Shown: positions 1 through 10,688, counted from the first letter of the stretch. The stretch is DNA of 64,000 bases from Theocolax elegans (GCA_026168455.1 CM047431.1:14620183-14684182); one strand, 5' to 3'. Notes: generated by a model not told the origin, from the sequence alone. Translations and numbers: made by a program.

Positions 1-258
1 CGCTCTTCCTCCCGTCATCCTCCCAAATCGCTCATGTATCTTCCTCCGCGCACAGAAGCCTTAAATAGGTCATTTATCATCACCTCCACCCGCATTTTGA
101 ATCAGCTTCCTGTCATCAACTTTAACCCTTCATGCTTCAACGAATTCAAAACCATACTATTTAACCATTTGTCTGGGCTCGACCAAACAGCCTGGTCCTT
201 GCGGGTAGTGTCTGAGGGCTTATTGCCGAGGTCCATCCCTCACCTGGATGCTGTGTAA
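1..258 (+). pseudogene. C-terminal tail of non-LTR reverse transcriptase ORF (partial)
   Basis: The frame is open from the first base to a TAA at 256-258. The tail contains a PPRTEALN-like motif and a GLDQTAW-like motif. The longer copy at 51360-52661 has the same motifs (PPPRTEALN, SELDRQAW) behind a recognisable reverse transcriptase domain, so this is the end of the RT ORF. No catalytic residues lie in this piece. It is cut by the window edge and was probably 5'-truncated in any case, as the other copies are. Confidence 0.7.
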
Positions 259-664
259 TTTATATTCTTTTATTCTTAGTTGTTCTTAAAATTGTTACAG
301 CGCCTAGCTTTTTATGTCTTAAGTTTTATAGTTTAACTAACTAACTCTAGTAAAATTGTTAAATTCCAGCGATGCTTGCAGAGAGCGGCTAAGTTAATTT
401 ATTTATTTATTGTTGTGTAGTTTTAAGTTTTTATTTATTTTTTAATGAATTGTACATATACTTTCTAAATTATTTTACACTCTAATATTATATCTAATCT
501 AGTCACTGCTCTTGTAATTATCGCTATGTATTGATAACATTTTTGTATGTCACACATATTGTTATTTTATTTTATTTTTCTGTACATTTTTTGTATTTCA
601 TGCTGTTAGTGCTTACGGGGTATTTACCCCATAAAGCCAAATAAAGAACAATCAATCAATCAAT

Positions 665-667
<3 letters not shown>
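1..667 (+). mobile_element. Non-LTR retrotransposon, 3' fragment (copy 1)
   Basis: This is the 3' end of a non-LTR retrotransposon: an open C-terminal coding tail, a 3' UTR of about 400 bp, a small hairpin (GGGGTATTTACCCC near 618), an AATAAA signal and a short (AATC)n tail at about 649-667. A (TC)n tract follows directly. The coding tail matches two other copies in this window (698-1417 and 51358-53066), which identifies the family. The fragment runs off the left edge of the window, so its 5' extent is unknown. Confidence 0.8.

Positions 668-697
<30 letters not shown>
668..697. repeat. (TC)n microsatellite between two non-LTR copies
   Basis: This is an uninterrupted TC tract of about 15 units. 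It begins right after the (AATC)n tail of the first non-LTR copy and ends where the second, 5'-truncated copy begins. It fits a pre-existing TC microsatellite used as an insertion site. Confidence 0.9.
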
Positions 698-698
<1 letters not shown>

Positions 699-1417
699 AT
701 AAAATTAAATACGCTTAATCATAACCCTCGCACTTCTTCTCGTCATCCACCAAAATCGCTGCATTATCTTCCCCCTCGTACTGAGGCTATGAATAAGTCA
801 TTTGCCATCACTGCATCTAAAATCATTAACGAACTTCCTACATTTTCATTCGACACTTCATCCATCAGCCATTTCAAAAATACACTATTTAATCATCTGT
901 TTGGACTTGACAAAACTGCCTGGGAAAATAGAGTGCAAAATGAGGGCTTAGCACCTCCTCAGATCCCTCACCTCGATTTCGATTTAGATTAAAACTTGTC
1001 AATGTAATTCTGCGTATACACATATATAGATTAATTTTCGACGCAAGATGTGCAATAATTTTTATGTACGTGTACTATTTATTTATTATTCTGTATATGG
1101 CTACTAAGTATTTATTATTTTGTATATTGCTACTGAGCGAATGCGCAATACATGCCTTATTTAGCTTTAATTTAAAATTTTGTATATAATCTGTAATTAT
1201 TGTTATTATTGTTTTATTTTATACGTTTTATTGTTGTTTTTTATATTTTTATATTTTTATATTTTTTTTATATTTTTATATTTTTATATTTTTCATATTT
1301 TTCATATTATTTATATTGTTTATATGGTTTAAATCAAATCAGACTGTATTTTATTTTTAGTGCCTACGGGGTCTCAACCCCAAGGCCAAATAAATTTTAT
1401 CAATCAATCAATCAATC
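698..1417 (+). mobile_element. Non-LTR retrotransposon, 3' fragment (copy 2)
   Basis: This is a 5'-truncated copy of the same family as 1-667. Coding sequence starts directly after the TC tract and stops at 992. An AT-rich 3' UTR follows, then the same kind of hairpin (ACGGGGTCTCAACCCC near 1366), AATAAA and an (AATC)n tail, then another TC tract (1418-1438). The layout repeats copy 1 exactly, with lower sequence identity, so the two are independent insertions rather than a recent duplication. Confidence 0.8.
699..992 (+). pseudogene. C-terminal tail of non-LTR RT ORF (copy 2)
   Basis: The frame is open from the edge of the TC tract at 699 to a TAA at 990-992. It carries the family tail motifs LPPRTEAMN and GLDKTAW. 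It aligns without frameshift to the tails of the copies at 1-258 and 52400-52661. The truncation removes the whole RT domain, so the fragment has no function of its own. Confidence 0.7.
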
Positions 1418-1438
1418 TCTCTATCTCTCTCTCTCTCT
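1418..1438. repeat. (TC)n microsatellite
   Basis: A short TC tract with one interruption (TCTATC) abuts the 3' tail of non-LTR copy 2. Confidence 0.85.
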
Positions 1439-2599
1439 GTGTAGCCTGTGTATTAACATTTACAGCTGTTACAGGTTGACGTTCGATGATTATCGGCGAT
1501 TTTCGCGGACCTTCGTAAAGGTAAATGTAGGGAAAGAGAGAGTTTTTCGGTTTATAATTGCGAGAGCACTGAGACTTAATTCAACCGGCGTTAGACTAAT
1601 ATCAACTTTGGAGAGATTCGAGAGAAGCGACCACGCGAACTTCGTCCGGTCATTTCATTTTCTTATTGCGACCATCGCACTGTAAGTGCCAGTTTTGTAG
1701 TCTCTCTTTCTCTTTCTCTCTTTATTATTTTCGCGTATTACCTCTTTTTTGATAATAACCATTGCCTTTATTTTAAATTGAAGATCGTATTTTCATATGT
1801 ATATAAAATAATATCGGACTCACCGAACTAAATGCTTTTCTTTAGAATAAAACTGGCACATGCTACTCTGTGTCCACTATGGTTGGTGGAATTTCCCAGA
1901 GCACGGCAATTTTAAAATAATTAAAGGCGTTTCGTCCTCGATCTCCAGCTTGGATTCCTCAGTAAGGAACTGGAGATCTTACCTTAGACGCCTGTCGCAA
2001 GATGATCTGCGACGCCAGCAAGATGTTATGCGGCAATATATATAGAAGAGAGACGACGAACTCTCCAACAAGTGTAGAGAGATAGTCGTCTCCCTCTGGT
2101 GGTGAGAAAAACCACCAACCAGATCTTTTTGATAATGTAGCATTGCCTTTATTTTAAATAAAACATCGTGTTTTCGATGTTTGTTTAAATACCTGAAACA
2201 TTTATAATTCCAATAAATCCATATAACTGATTATACTTACTGATTTGTGTTTTTAAGCAGCTTAGAGATTGAAAAGTATCAGTGACTAATAATAAATAGT
2301 ATATTTTAGTATTATTGAGGAATAATAGTGCCATATTGATTGAATGCAAGTATACGGTTACTCTGTTTTTTTTTCATAAAATGCATTTGCTCTCTCTTTT
2401 TTTAAAAAATTTATCTAAAAACACCATAACTTTGTCTGAAATGCTCTGCCGCACTCTTGCATCATTTTGATGGTAATTAATCATCGATGAATTAGATTTA
2501 TGGATGGATAAAATATTTTTGATCGTACAACCCTTTTTTTTACTATAAAGGTTTTTATTAATTATAACTATATTCAATGTTTTAAACTAATATAAATTA
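1439..2599. other. Unassigned region with a ~48-bp imperfect direct repeat
   Basis: I recognise no gene here. A block at about 1748-1795 recurs at about 2128-2178. Both copies contain a CATTGCCTTTATTTTAAAT core followed by ATCGT(A/G)TTTTC, and they lie about 380 bp apart. The sequence between them has an open frame (1860-2045, 61 codons) with no motif I know. This could be an old short element with direct terminal repeats or a chance local duplication. Confidence 0.4.
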
Positions 2600-2874
2600 A
2601 ATATTTCAACATATTCTTCTTGAAATTTATAAACTTTTTCAAATTTAATGTATATAAGAAAAAATTGTAGGATTTTGAGTTATTAAGTGATAAAAATGGC
2701 CAAAAAGTCATTTTTTTCAAAAAATTCGATTTTTTGATTGGTTACAGCTCTGGTAATAATTGAAATTCAAGTTTTAAAATTTAGCTACACTCTATTCAAG
2801 TATTTTTTTTACTGATTTCGTACATTAAAACAAAATTCTAATTTTTAACTGGATCACTTCACATGGAATTTCCC
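2600..2874. mobile_element. Right arm of a diverged palindromic MITE
   Basis: The block ends with GGATCACTTCACATGGAAT followed by TTCCC and an AT tract. This is a diverged version of the terminal inverted repeat of the MITE at 19676-20671 (CCACTTCACGTGGAATACCCC end). The preceding sequence follows the same order of features (a TTTTGAGTTAT motif, a run resembling ACTTTTT, a TTAAAATTT motif). Only one arm is visible. The left limit is approximate. Confidence 0.45.
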
Positions 2875-2875
2875 A

Positions 2876-2906
<31 letters not shown>
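2875..2906. repeat. (TA)n microsatellite between two MITE arms
   Basis: An AT dinucleotide tract of about 13 units separates the diverged MITE arm on its left from MITE copy 1 on its right. Confidence 0.9.
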
Positions 2907-3348
2907 GGGGTATTCCACGTGAAGTGGTCCGATCAAAATTTTAAAATGCACCAAATTTTGGGTACGCTTTGCAAATGTTTTTCAGAATACAGAAAAAAAT
3001 TTTTAGGTACTGGAATCTATTTGCTCAAAAGTTATTCTAACCTCAAAAAGTGAATTTTTCCATATTTTTTTCAACACCAGCTGGGTTTACCGCTATATAA
3101 CTCAAAATCCATCAACTTTTACTATAGAACATTATATGTAACATTCGTTGCTAATTATATCTAGAATTTATTCTTCTGGGTTAGAATTTCTAATCTCAAG
3201 GTCAATGTTACATAAACTACATGTCAATATTCAACTTAAAAAAAGTGCAAGTGCGCCACCTTTGATTTTTTCATCCAAAAGTCTAAAAGAAAGCTTGGAG
3301 CAATACCTTTCAAATGGTCTGTAGCATTTTTATGGCCTCCAATTCTGT
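2907..3348. mobile_element. Palindromic MITE family 1, left arm only (copy 1)
   Basis: It begins with the terminus GGGGTATTCCACGTGAAGTG directly after (TA)n and follows the left arm of the full copy at 19676-20671 to the point just before the central loop. It then changes abruptly to unrelated AT-rich sequence after AATTCTGT. The right arm is absent. There is no coding capacity. Confidence 0.8.
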
Positions 3349-3740
3349 ATATTAATTTACATTAGTTTTCAAAATCTGAATCTTATATTAATATAATAAT
3401 TAACAAACGTGAAAAACAATCTTAATTTTAATTTTAATTCATTTTACTTTAATTTATTGTTCAAATACTTATTTATTTTTTATCACTTTTCTCACATATA
3501 TTTTTTATATATATGTGATGTATAATTATATATTATAATATTATAATATATTGTATAATTTCAAATTTTATTATTATTAACTATAAACAATATAAATTTG
3601 CAACTTAGTTAATTTTAGTCGTATTTCAATTTCAGAATATGTATATTTTGCAAAATAAAAAAATCTTTAAAAAAAAATAATAAATTTTATTAATTTTGAT
3701 TTATTAATTATTTAAATAAATTAATTTAAATAATTAAAAA
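3349..3740. other. AT-rich spacer
   Basis: This is extremely AT-rich sequence with short TA runs. I see no open frame, no repeat of significance and no RNA motif. Confidence 0.6.
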
Positions 3741-3741
3741 A

Positions 3742-3818
3742 ATCTTCCGAGAGTCGGGCTTGAACCCGGACCTCTTGCGTGGCGCGCTTACACTCTATCG
3801 CTTGAGCTATTACGCTAT
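3742..3818 (-). repeat. tRNA-like sequence (SINE head or tRNA pseudogene)
   Basis: On the minus strand there is an A-box-like TAGCTCAAGCGATAGAG and, about 35 bases on, a B-box GGTTCAAGCCC. The TΨC arm forms only with a bulge, and I cannot pair the acceptor ends. A functional tRNA gene is therefore unlikely; a tRNA-derived SINE head or decayed pseudogene fits better. Confidence 0.4.
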
Positions 3819-3896
3819 GTGACTGGAGCCTAACCATACATCTATATATATGATTATGCCCGTCACAATATATATGTGTGTGTGTATATATTGTAA

Positions 3897-4147
3897 CAAT
3901 GAGACTCATTTGCTACAAATTAAAAAAAAGGAACGGGCGTCAGGTCTTGAACCCGAGCCCCTTCGGATCCGAAGGCGTTCACGCTACCACTGCGCTACGC
4001 CCGCAATTGGTCGTAGCTGTACTTTTCCATGTCTTCTGCCTACCGATACGCGCGCCATATGCCAAGTGCCGATTCTTGCGCTGGCCGCGTCGGTACTACA
4101 GAGCCCTAAGTGACGGGGATCTGTACTCATACAGATCCACCACGTCA
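3897..4147 (-). repeat. tRNA-like repeat with hairpin ends (copy 1)
   Basis: This is the reverse complement of the repeat at 19405-19668, and the two are nearly identical. The tRNA-like core (3932-4004) has a 7-bp acceptor stem, a good D arm, an A box, a B box (GGTTCAAGACC) and a TΨC arm. The anticodon arm is abnormal: a 16-base palindrome (CCTTCGGATCCGAAGG) sits where a 7-base loop should be. One end of the repeat has a perfect hairpin (GGATCTGTA/TACAGATCC), the other a GTAGCAA/TTGCTAC hairpin. A run of T follows the tRNA-like part. I read it as a short mobile tRNA-derived element. Confidence 0.6.
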
Positions 4148-4251
4148 CAATATATATACAACACGCTTATCACAGAAAAAGACCACCCTGTCTCACAGAA
4201 AATTTCTGAAACAGCGACAGCGGCAGCGTTGGCTGGCAAATTTTTTACAAT

Positions 4252-5279
4252 TGTAACGTGGTATTTCATCCTAATACCAGTTACAAGTTATTTCTTAATT
4301 TATACAGGGACGACGGCCCGAAGAACGCGTCTTTGTCGTCGCCGTGGGTTAAAAAGTTAACCCCACGGGACACGGTAGTGGAGATAGGACGATCTCCTAC
4401 GTACCGACACACGTGGCGGGAAACTCGGGAATCGGAAGGTTGTTTGCGGGCTAATTTATAATTAAAATAATAGCGCGACTGTTATATTAAAATAAAACAA
4501 ATAAGTATTTATCTAATAAGTTACACGGAGGTGCCCGACAATAATTAACGGGGCGTTCTCCCGGTCGCGTGGTATATACGCGGCAAGCAGGGGCTACCCC
4601 CGTGCTCGCCCCGCGCAATACTCAATTGATTTCGGTAGCACCGGTATGTTACCGAACAAACATACGTGCACAAACACACAACACACTCTAACGTGTACCG
4701 ACCAATGTCGAGTACTTACCGGGCTGGGTTGTCCATAGGCCCTGGTGTCTGTCGGCGCCCCGACGTCTGCTGGCCGGTGGAGTCGGCCCGGTTTCCCGTC
4801 GTCCTCGACGGTAGCCTGCAGGTGCGGCCTGATGCCGCGGCGATTCGCCTACGTCGGGAAACACTCAACCCGAGGTATTTGGTCCTTCTCATTGCACTCA
4901 CACAAACTCACGAACACTCGCGTACGGCTTCCCGGAGCACGCACGAACCGGTTCGGTACTTCCCGTGGCGCGTGAAATTAACGTGACGATGTGTAAGGGA
5001 AGATTCTGTCGTGGTCAAGACCGGCAGCGTACTGAGCTTTTCGGGAAATGTCGCATTCCCGAAAGGTACCTAACACACACACACAATAACAATCGTATAT
5101 ACGGATGCTCGCACACATCTTTGGTCGTCGACATAAACACGCGTGTTTCGTGGCCTTGAAGAGGCAATGCACGAAACAATAACAACGTGCGAGATTTTAA
5201 GATACAATATTCTATATACATACGAAATAATATAATACATTAAGTATTATTTATTTCATTGCAACGACGTCTCGTCGCA
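4252..5279 (-). repeat. gypsy-A 3' LTR
   Basis: On the minus strand this is the LTR next to the polypurine tract. It is the direct repeat of 11058-12085, and its ends are TG...CA in element orientation. Small ORFs inside it are shared by both LTRs and carry no known domain. Confidence 0.85.
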
Positions 5280-5291
5280 AAGCCCCCCACT
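5280..5291 (-). promoter_or_regulatory. gypsy-A polypurine tract
   Basis: On the minus strand AGTGGGGGGCTT directly precedes the TGCGACG start of the 3' LTR. This is the expected plus-strand primer position for an LTR element. Confidence 0.65.
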
Positions 5292-5384
5292 AAACTCCAC
5301 ATCATCCTACTGATGTGAGAGTTGAAAGGAGGGCAGTGAAATAAATAATGACACGCACGCAATCGAATTCCTCGCCTAGACGAA

Positions 5385-6250
5385 CTAGGGTCGAGGAGTG
5401 GTGAGGTTCTTCTCCAGAGTGGCCATCACCAGTCGCAGGACGACGTCTTTCGCTGCGGGATTGTCTCCTGCCACCGTTTCCAACAACAAGCGACACTCCC
5501 GAAGAAGGTCAGCATCGTTGTTGGGTTGTCTCGATGGCCCGGTGATGATGTTGCTGCTCGTCCCCGACGTTATGTCCATCCTGATCGGAACAGAGGGCGG
5601 TTCGACCAATGGAATTGGTGGTGCAGGGTACGGGGTCAATAATGACAACTCAGCTCGATAGCCGACTTGCCTGAATACGGCGTTAAGACCCGCCTGCACC
5701 TCATCCAAGGGTCCAGAGTTTGGTACTTCCAAACCCTGCGCCAGGCGACGTAAGACGTTAATCTCGATGATACCTGCACACTGTGCGAGAATCCTCGTGT
5801 CTCCGTCTCGGATTCCATCCTTGACAAAAGACTGCCATTTTCCTGCGCCAACGCGCCAGAGGGCATCGTCAATTTTAACCTCGATGTTCCAATGTTGAAG
5901 GAAGTCCATACCGAGGATCATCGACTGTTCCATACTCTCGACTATTCTCAGTTGGATGTTGCCATCTAATCCCTCAATTCCAAATAGAACATCTAACAAA
6001 CCTAGGACTTTCAGTGCCGGTTCTGCGACACCTCGCACGACTACCTTGGCCGGTTTTTACTTATCCCTGTAGCATTCCGCTACGTCAACGCGTATAAGTG
6101 AAACCATTGCTCCAGGGTCGAACAATGCTTTAAAGTCCTTGCCACCAAGTCTTACCGAGAAGAACAAACGGTTTTCGGATTGCACTCCCGCAACCATGTC
6201 TTCGGCTTGACTGTTAAGTAGAGCTGGAGTCGAACTTGTCTCTCTGGACG
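5385..6250 (-). pseudogene. gypsy-A retropepsin-like protease remnant
   Basis: On the minus strand the frame reads through a retropepsin active-site region (LFDPGAMVSLI, about 6113-6080). It meets a TAA at 6059-6057, then continues as a 217-residue open frame to 5385 that includes a GMDFLQHWNI motif typical of the protease C-terminal half. The catalytic triplet is DPG rather than the usual DTG or DSG; gypsy-B has the same DPGA. No RT motif follows. About 140 residues of low-similarity tail lead straight toward the polypurine tract. The stop codon makes it a pseudogene unless read through. Confidence 0.65.
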
Positions 6251-6792
6251 TCTTCGGAACGGCTCCTGCCCCCCCCCCTGAACTGTTCTAATCGGCAACG
6301 ATTTTGAACTGTTCATCACCTGATCAAGGGAGACAGTCATTTTACTCTCATTAGACTGTTTTAAACTCTTTTCGTTGATCGTAGGTTGGGGTGACAATGA
6401 GTAACGAATATCATCGTTCTCGTTGGTGGGGTTACATAGGTTTAGAGTTTTTCTCTCGTTCTCTATTTCCTTGACCGTTTGTGTTGGTTAACGGCCTGCC
6501 TACGGAGTACTTCAGACCAGAAAGACTCTATGTTTTTCTTGATCTCTAAAAGTTCTAAACCTGCTTTGTTTGGTGCTTCGAACGTTGGAGTTAGCTTGGA
6601 AGGAGTCTCAGCCTTAACCATAGGTAACTCAGCAGATTTCGGCCAATTCAGATGTTCAGAGGTATTCTCTCTTACCTTCTGAACGTTTGTTTGCTCTCCG
6701 TTTAGCAGTTCAGCAAAGTCAGTGAGGTGTTTGTCCTTCTTAACAAACAGTCTCGCGGGTTACCAACCCGTATTTCTTGCCCCCTAGAGCTC

Positions 6793-7446
6793 TTACGCTC
6801 TTTTAATTGCGTGCAGGGCCCGGGGGACGATTCTGGTCGAAATCGCCGCTTCTGTGTCAATGCCTGCTGCATTATCAGAAAGCGGTCTCGATTCACCCGT
6901 CGGCGTGGGCCCTCTACTATGTGTAGTCACATTTCCCTCTTCTTCCTGAATGGAGGTTATGTGCTCACTAGTTGGTCTATTGTCTGACAACTCAGACTCT
7001 ATAGACCTGTCGGTACCAGAAGGTATCACACTACCTCTTCTGGAACGCTTTTGGTGTTTCTGCCAGAACTGTGGACAAGCTAAGGGCTTTGTCGCTGGTT
7101 GGGCAGAAGTATCCTCGTCGTAATTGGGATACCAAGGCACGTCAATTTGAGGATCATAACACTTAATCCTATGTCTTAGAAGGCGCTCTCTACACTCAAA
7201 CTCTTCGCTATTTGCATTAAGGTGCAAACGATCGAGCTGGGCGTAGATCTCCTCCAAAGGAAGTGACCTGATGTCCTTTTTAATGTGCCTCGCATCCCGC
7301 GAGTCACTAAGTATTTTGCACATACGCGTCTCGTAGCTGCCCATCGTAATCTTTTTGATAAGGCAGAGATAGCGTGGTGCACCTGGGGATTTCTTCTCAG
7401 CTAGCACACCAACTGCGTCCCCGTATGCCCTGTAAAGTTTGGACAA
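6793..7446 (-). pseudogene. gypsy-A gag, N-terminal part
   Basis: This is a 217-codon frame on the minus strand. It contains LPLEEIYAQLDRLHLNAN followed by an arginine-rich ERLLRHRI segment. This corresponds to the gag N-terminal segment of gypsy-B (REQIELHLDALNLKSAD, then AERLHQW), so I call it gag by homology within the window. The rest is acidic, Ser/Thr-rich and unlike gypsy-B. The conserved central gag domain and zinc knuckle are missing between here and the protease remnant, which suggests an internal deletion. Confidence 0.55.
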
Positions 7447-7449
7447 CTG

Positions 7450-7971
7450 AGGAGATAGCTCAGAGTCCAGATTTAAATATAACGTACAAAACTACTATAT
7501 TTAAAAGGGCATACCTTACATAAAGAGAAAAGAACACAACAAAATTCCGATCCGAATTTGGCAAACTAATTAAATTATAAAACCTAAATAAAACAACAAA
7601 GACAATTAATGTAAATTAATATAATTTTTATAAACAAGCTATAAAAAAATTGTTTGCCAGAAGATTCGAAATCTTAATCGAATCTGTATTCGGATCAAAA
7701 AGAAAAAAAATTTTGTTGTCGTACTTTTCTTCAAAATCTAAGTTAAATTGCAAACGATACTTGGACCAATCCAAGACCGAATTAATTCGACAAACAAATT
7801 AATTTGGTAACAATTTTAACATAAATTGCTATCGATTGCAACTTACAAACAAAAATAATAATAAATATTTTAATTCGCTGACACGAGAAATTAAATATTG
7901 AAGGAAAGAAAAAGATTCTGGAAGCCACAAATATAATTATTTTGACAAACAAAATAATTATTATTTCACAC
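7450..7971. other. gypsy-A leader, AT-rich, no gene seen
   Basis: This is AT-rich sequence upstream of gypsy-A gag in element orientation. I see no convincing coding frame. Confidence 0.5.
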
Positions 7972-9098
7972 TGTAACGGGGTGGGTACTGGGGATATGTA
8001 AGGCCCACGGTTAGGCCCAATTTGTCCCAACTTACCAACCTTAAGTGTGCAGTCCCACGATGCAGCCGGGAATCCCTTTGATTCCCGTGCAATGCCGTTA
8101 ACAACGTCAAACATCTCGTTTGACTTAGATAATGTGTGTTGGGACCTATGCCCCAAATTGCCAACTAGGATAAACACCGGAGAGGGCGGTATTCGTAGGA
8201 TAGGACGGTACCGGTAAAACACTATCAACAATCGATATTATTCGTTAATCGGCGAGAAAGATTGTCTCGCCGAGTCAATTTATTAACTAAACAATTAAAT
8301 ATTAACAAATTAACTATAAATTAACTTTAACAATTTACGGGGAGTCGTACCGATGACTACCCCCGAGGTCAGCGCGAAAAGAATTAGTTAAAATCTATTT
8401 AACTGTGGATTACGAACAACCCATCCGGATATGATCGGCTGCTTAACCTGATGGCATACGTCACACCGTGTGACGCATGTAACTCTGACGTAGAGAGCTT
8501 TGACGTAGAAGCTTCCTACGTCACGCGCGCCTTCTCTCGTGAAGTGGTTCCCGCGAACCACCGACCTGTCTATCCGTGCGGGTATTGTCACGAGAGGGGG
8601 GAAAGCAGGAACGCTTCCTCACCTGGATCGTACCAGGTAAATCGGGACGCTAAATATTAAGTAGACACGCGGGTCTAAACGTGGTGCACCACTTACCGCT
8701 TCTCTAAATATCGCGTCTCGGCGGGAAACGACTGGGTAAAGGAGAGACAGCTTGTCCTCGCGCTTATCTCTCTCTCTCACTCCTACGGTCGGGAAGGCGG
8801 TCGTCTCATGGCTTCCTTTTCTCACTGCCCGTGATACGTGCTGCTCTGCACGCCGACGTGGAGGTTGGTGGGGAGAAAATCTCACACCCACACACTAAAT
8901 GCACCAGTCTTTAATCTCTTATTCCCCGGTAAAAAATCTCTCGGCCGATGTCAACACGATGTTGTTGCCGATCGCGCGCGAACTCTCTCTTCGTTACTCT
9001 CCGCTGGGCGATACTCGCGCGCGTTCCCTGCGCGCGCATCAATCTCGATACTCTTTTTGGTTACTCGCCTGATCGGTAACTCGCTTACCGTTATAACA
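7972..9098 (-). repeat. Nested solo LTR related to gypsy-B
   Basis: Read on the minus strand, this block aligns over its full length to the 1122-bp gypsy-B LTR (25903-27024). It shares its CGTTACA end and many internal blocks, such as the GATTCCCGTGCAATGCCGTT and TGACGTAGGAAGC-type regions. It is visibly diverged, and its start reads TTATAACGG instead of TGTAACGG. No primer-binding site or polypurine tract adjoins it, so it is a solo LTR left by recombination. It sits in the gypsy-A leader. Confidence 0.75.
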
Positions 9099-9408
9099 CA
9101 AAATGTAAATCTCATACAAAAGAAAATTTTGTGAAGAGTAGCTTTAAAAGAAAAGAATTTTTAATCACGCAAAAAAAATTTTAAATGTGATTAAAACAGC
9201 AAAAAAAATTTTAATTTGATTTAAAACATACAAAACAATATTTAATTTTATTGTTAACCTCCAACAAAAAATTTTTAATTATTTTCAAAAGAAATTAATT
9301 ATTTTATTTATTATTAATTTTTTTATATCTTATATTATATTATATAAAAACCAATAATATAAATATGCAATTAATTTGACAAACAAATTAATTGCAATAT
9401 TCCTTAAT

Positions 9409-10207
9409 ATATGTAACATTCGTTGCTAATTATATCTAGAATTTATTCTTCTGGGTTAGAATTTCTAATCTCAAGGTCAATGTTACATAAACTACATGTC
9501 AATATTCAACTTGAAAAAAGTGCAAGTGCGCCACCTTTGATTTTTTCATCCAAAAGTCTAAATGAAAGCTTGGAGCAATACCTTTCAAATGGTCTGTAGC
9601 ATTTTTATGGTTTCCAATTCTGTAAAAAGTTATGACAATTTAAAGAAACACGAAATTTTTTTAAAAATTTAAATGGGAATTACCATGTTAATTTTTGTGA
9701 ATTTTTTGTCTTTCTTTAAATTGTCATAACTTTTTACAGAATTGGAGGCCATAAAAATGCTACAGACCATTTGAAATGTATTGCTCCAAGATTTCTTTTA
9801 GACCTTTGGATGAAAAAATCAAAGGTGGCGCACTTGCACTTTTTTCAAGTTGAATATTGACATGTAGTTTATGTAACATTGACCTTGAGATTAGAAATTC
9901 TAACCCAGAAGAATAAATTCTAGATATAATTAGCAACGAATGTTACATATAATGTTATATAGTAAAAGTTGATAGATTTTGAGTTATATAGCGGTAAACC
10001 CAGCTGGTGTTGAAAAATATGGAAAAATTCACTTTTTGAGGTTAGAATAACTTTTGAGCAAATAGATTCCAGTACCTAAAAATTTTTTTCTGTATTCTGA
10101 AACACATTTGCAAAGTGTACCCATAATTTGGGTTATTGGGTTATTTGGATACCCATAATTTGGTGCATTTTAAAATTTTGATCGGACCACTTCACGTGGA
10201 ATACCCC
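9409..10207. mobile_element. Palindromic MITE family 1 (copy 2, left end truncated)
   Basis: This copy has a complete right arm ending in CCACTTCACGTGGAATACCCC and an AT tract. Its left arm lacks the outer 215 or so bases relative to the full copy. The two arms are near-perfect reverse complements around a loop of roughly 60 bases near 9680. It is inserted in the gypsy-A leader. Confidence 0.8.
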
Positions 10208-10484
10208 ATATATATTACAACAACATCAAATTATTAATAATAATAATGATAATAAAATTAATAATTATAAGCAATAAAAAATATTATTGGTCGTCTCGAA
10301 CTGATACAAAATCAGTGAGTCGAACTCAAAAATATTTCACACACACACAAATTGTTAAACTCGCTTTTAAAGCGAGTTAACAAAATTCACGCAATGAAAT
10401 TAAAAATGAAATTACGGTCGCGCAGAGGGGGAAATTTTCCTTCTTGCGTAGCAACGAAGGATAACGCGCGGTATATGCCGAATA

Positions 10485-10646
10485 ATGTATATGTTCTCTC
10501 TCTCTCTCTCTCTGTCTCTCTCTCAATTTCGTTACACTTACGCCGCGCGAGTCTATCGCCGGCTAGTTGGGATTTTCTCTCTCTATCCCACTAGCGGACT
10601 CGTGCTCACTGAGCACTATCGAACTTCGCTACGCAATGTTTCTCTC

Positions 10647-10688
<42 letters not shown>

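Noticed and set aside
1200..1685. 161-codon frame starting in AT-rich sequence
   Set aside because: It covers the 3' UTR, hairpin, tail and TC tract of a non-LTR copy, so it is not a gene.
3932..4004. Functional tRNA gene
   Set aside because: A and B boxes and three arms are good, but the anticodon arm cannot form a 5-bp stem with a 7-base loop, and the sequence is a mobile repeat with a second copy.
4258..5221. Small frames in the gypsy-A LTR
   Set aside because: Both LTRs carry them, with no known domain; they are by-products of GC-rich LTR sequence.
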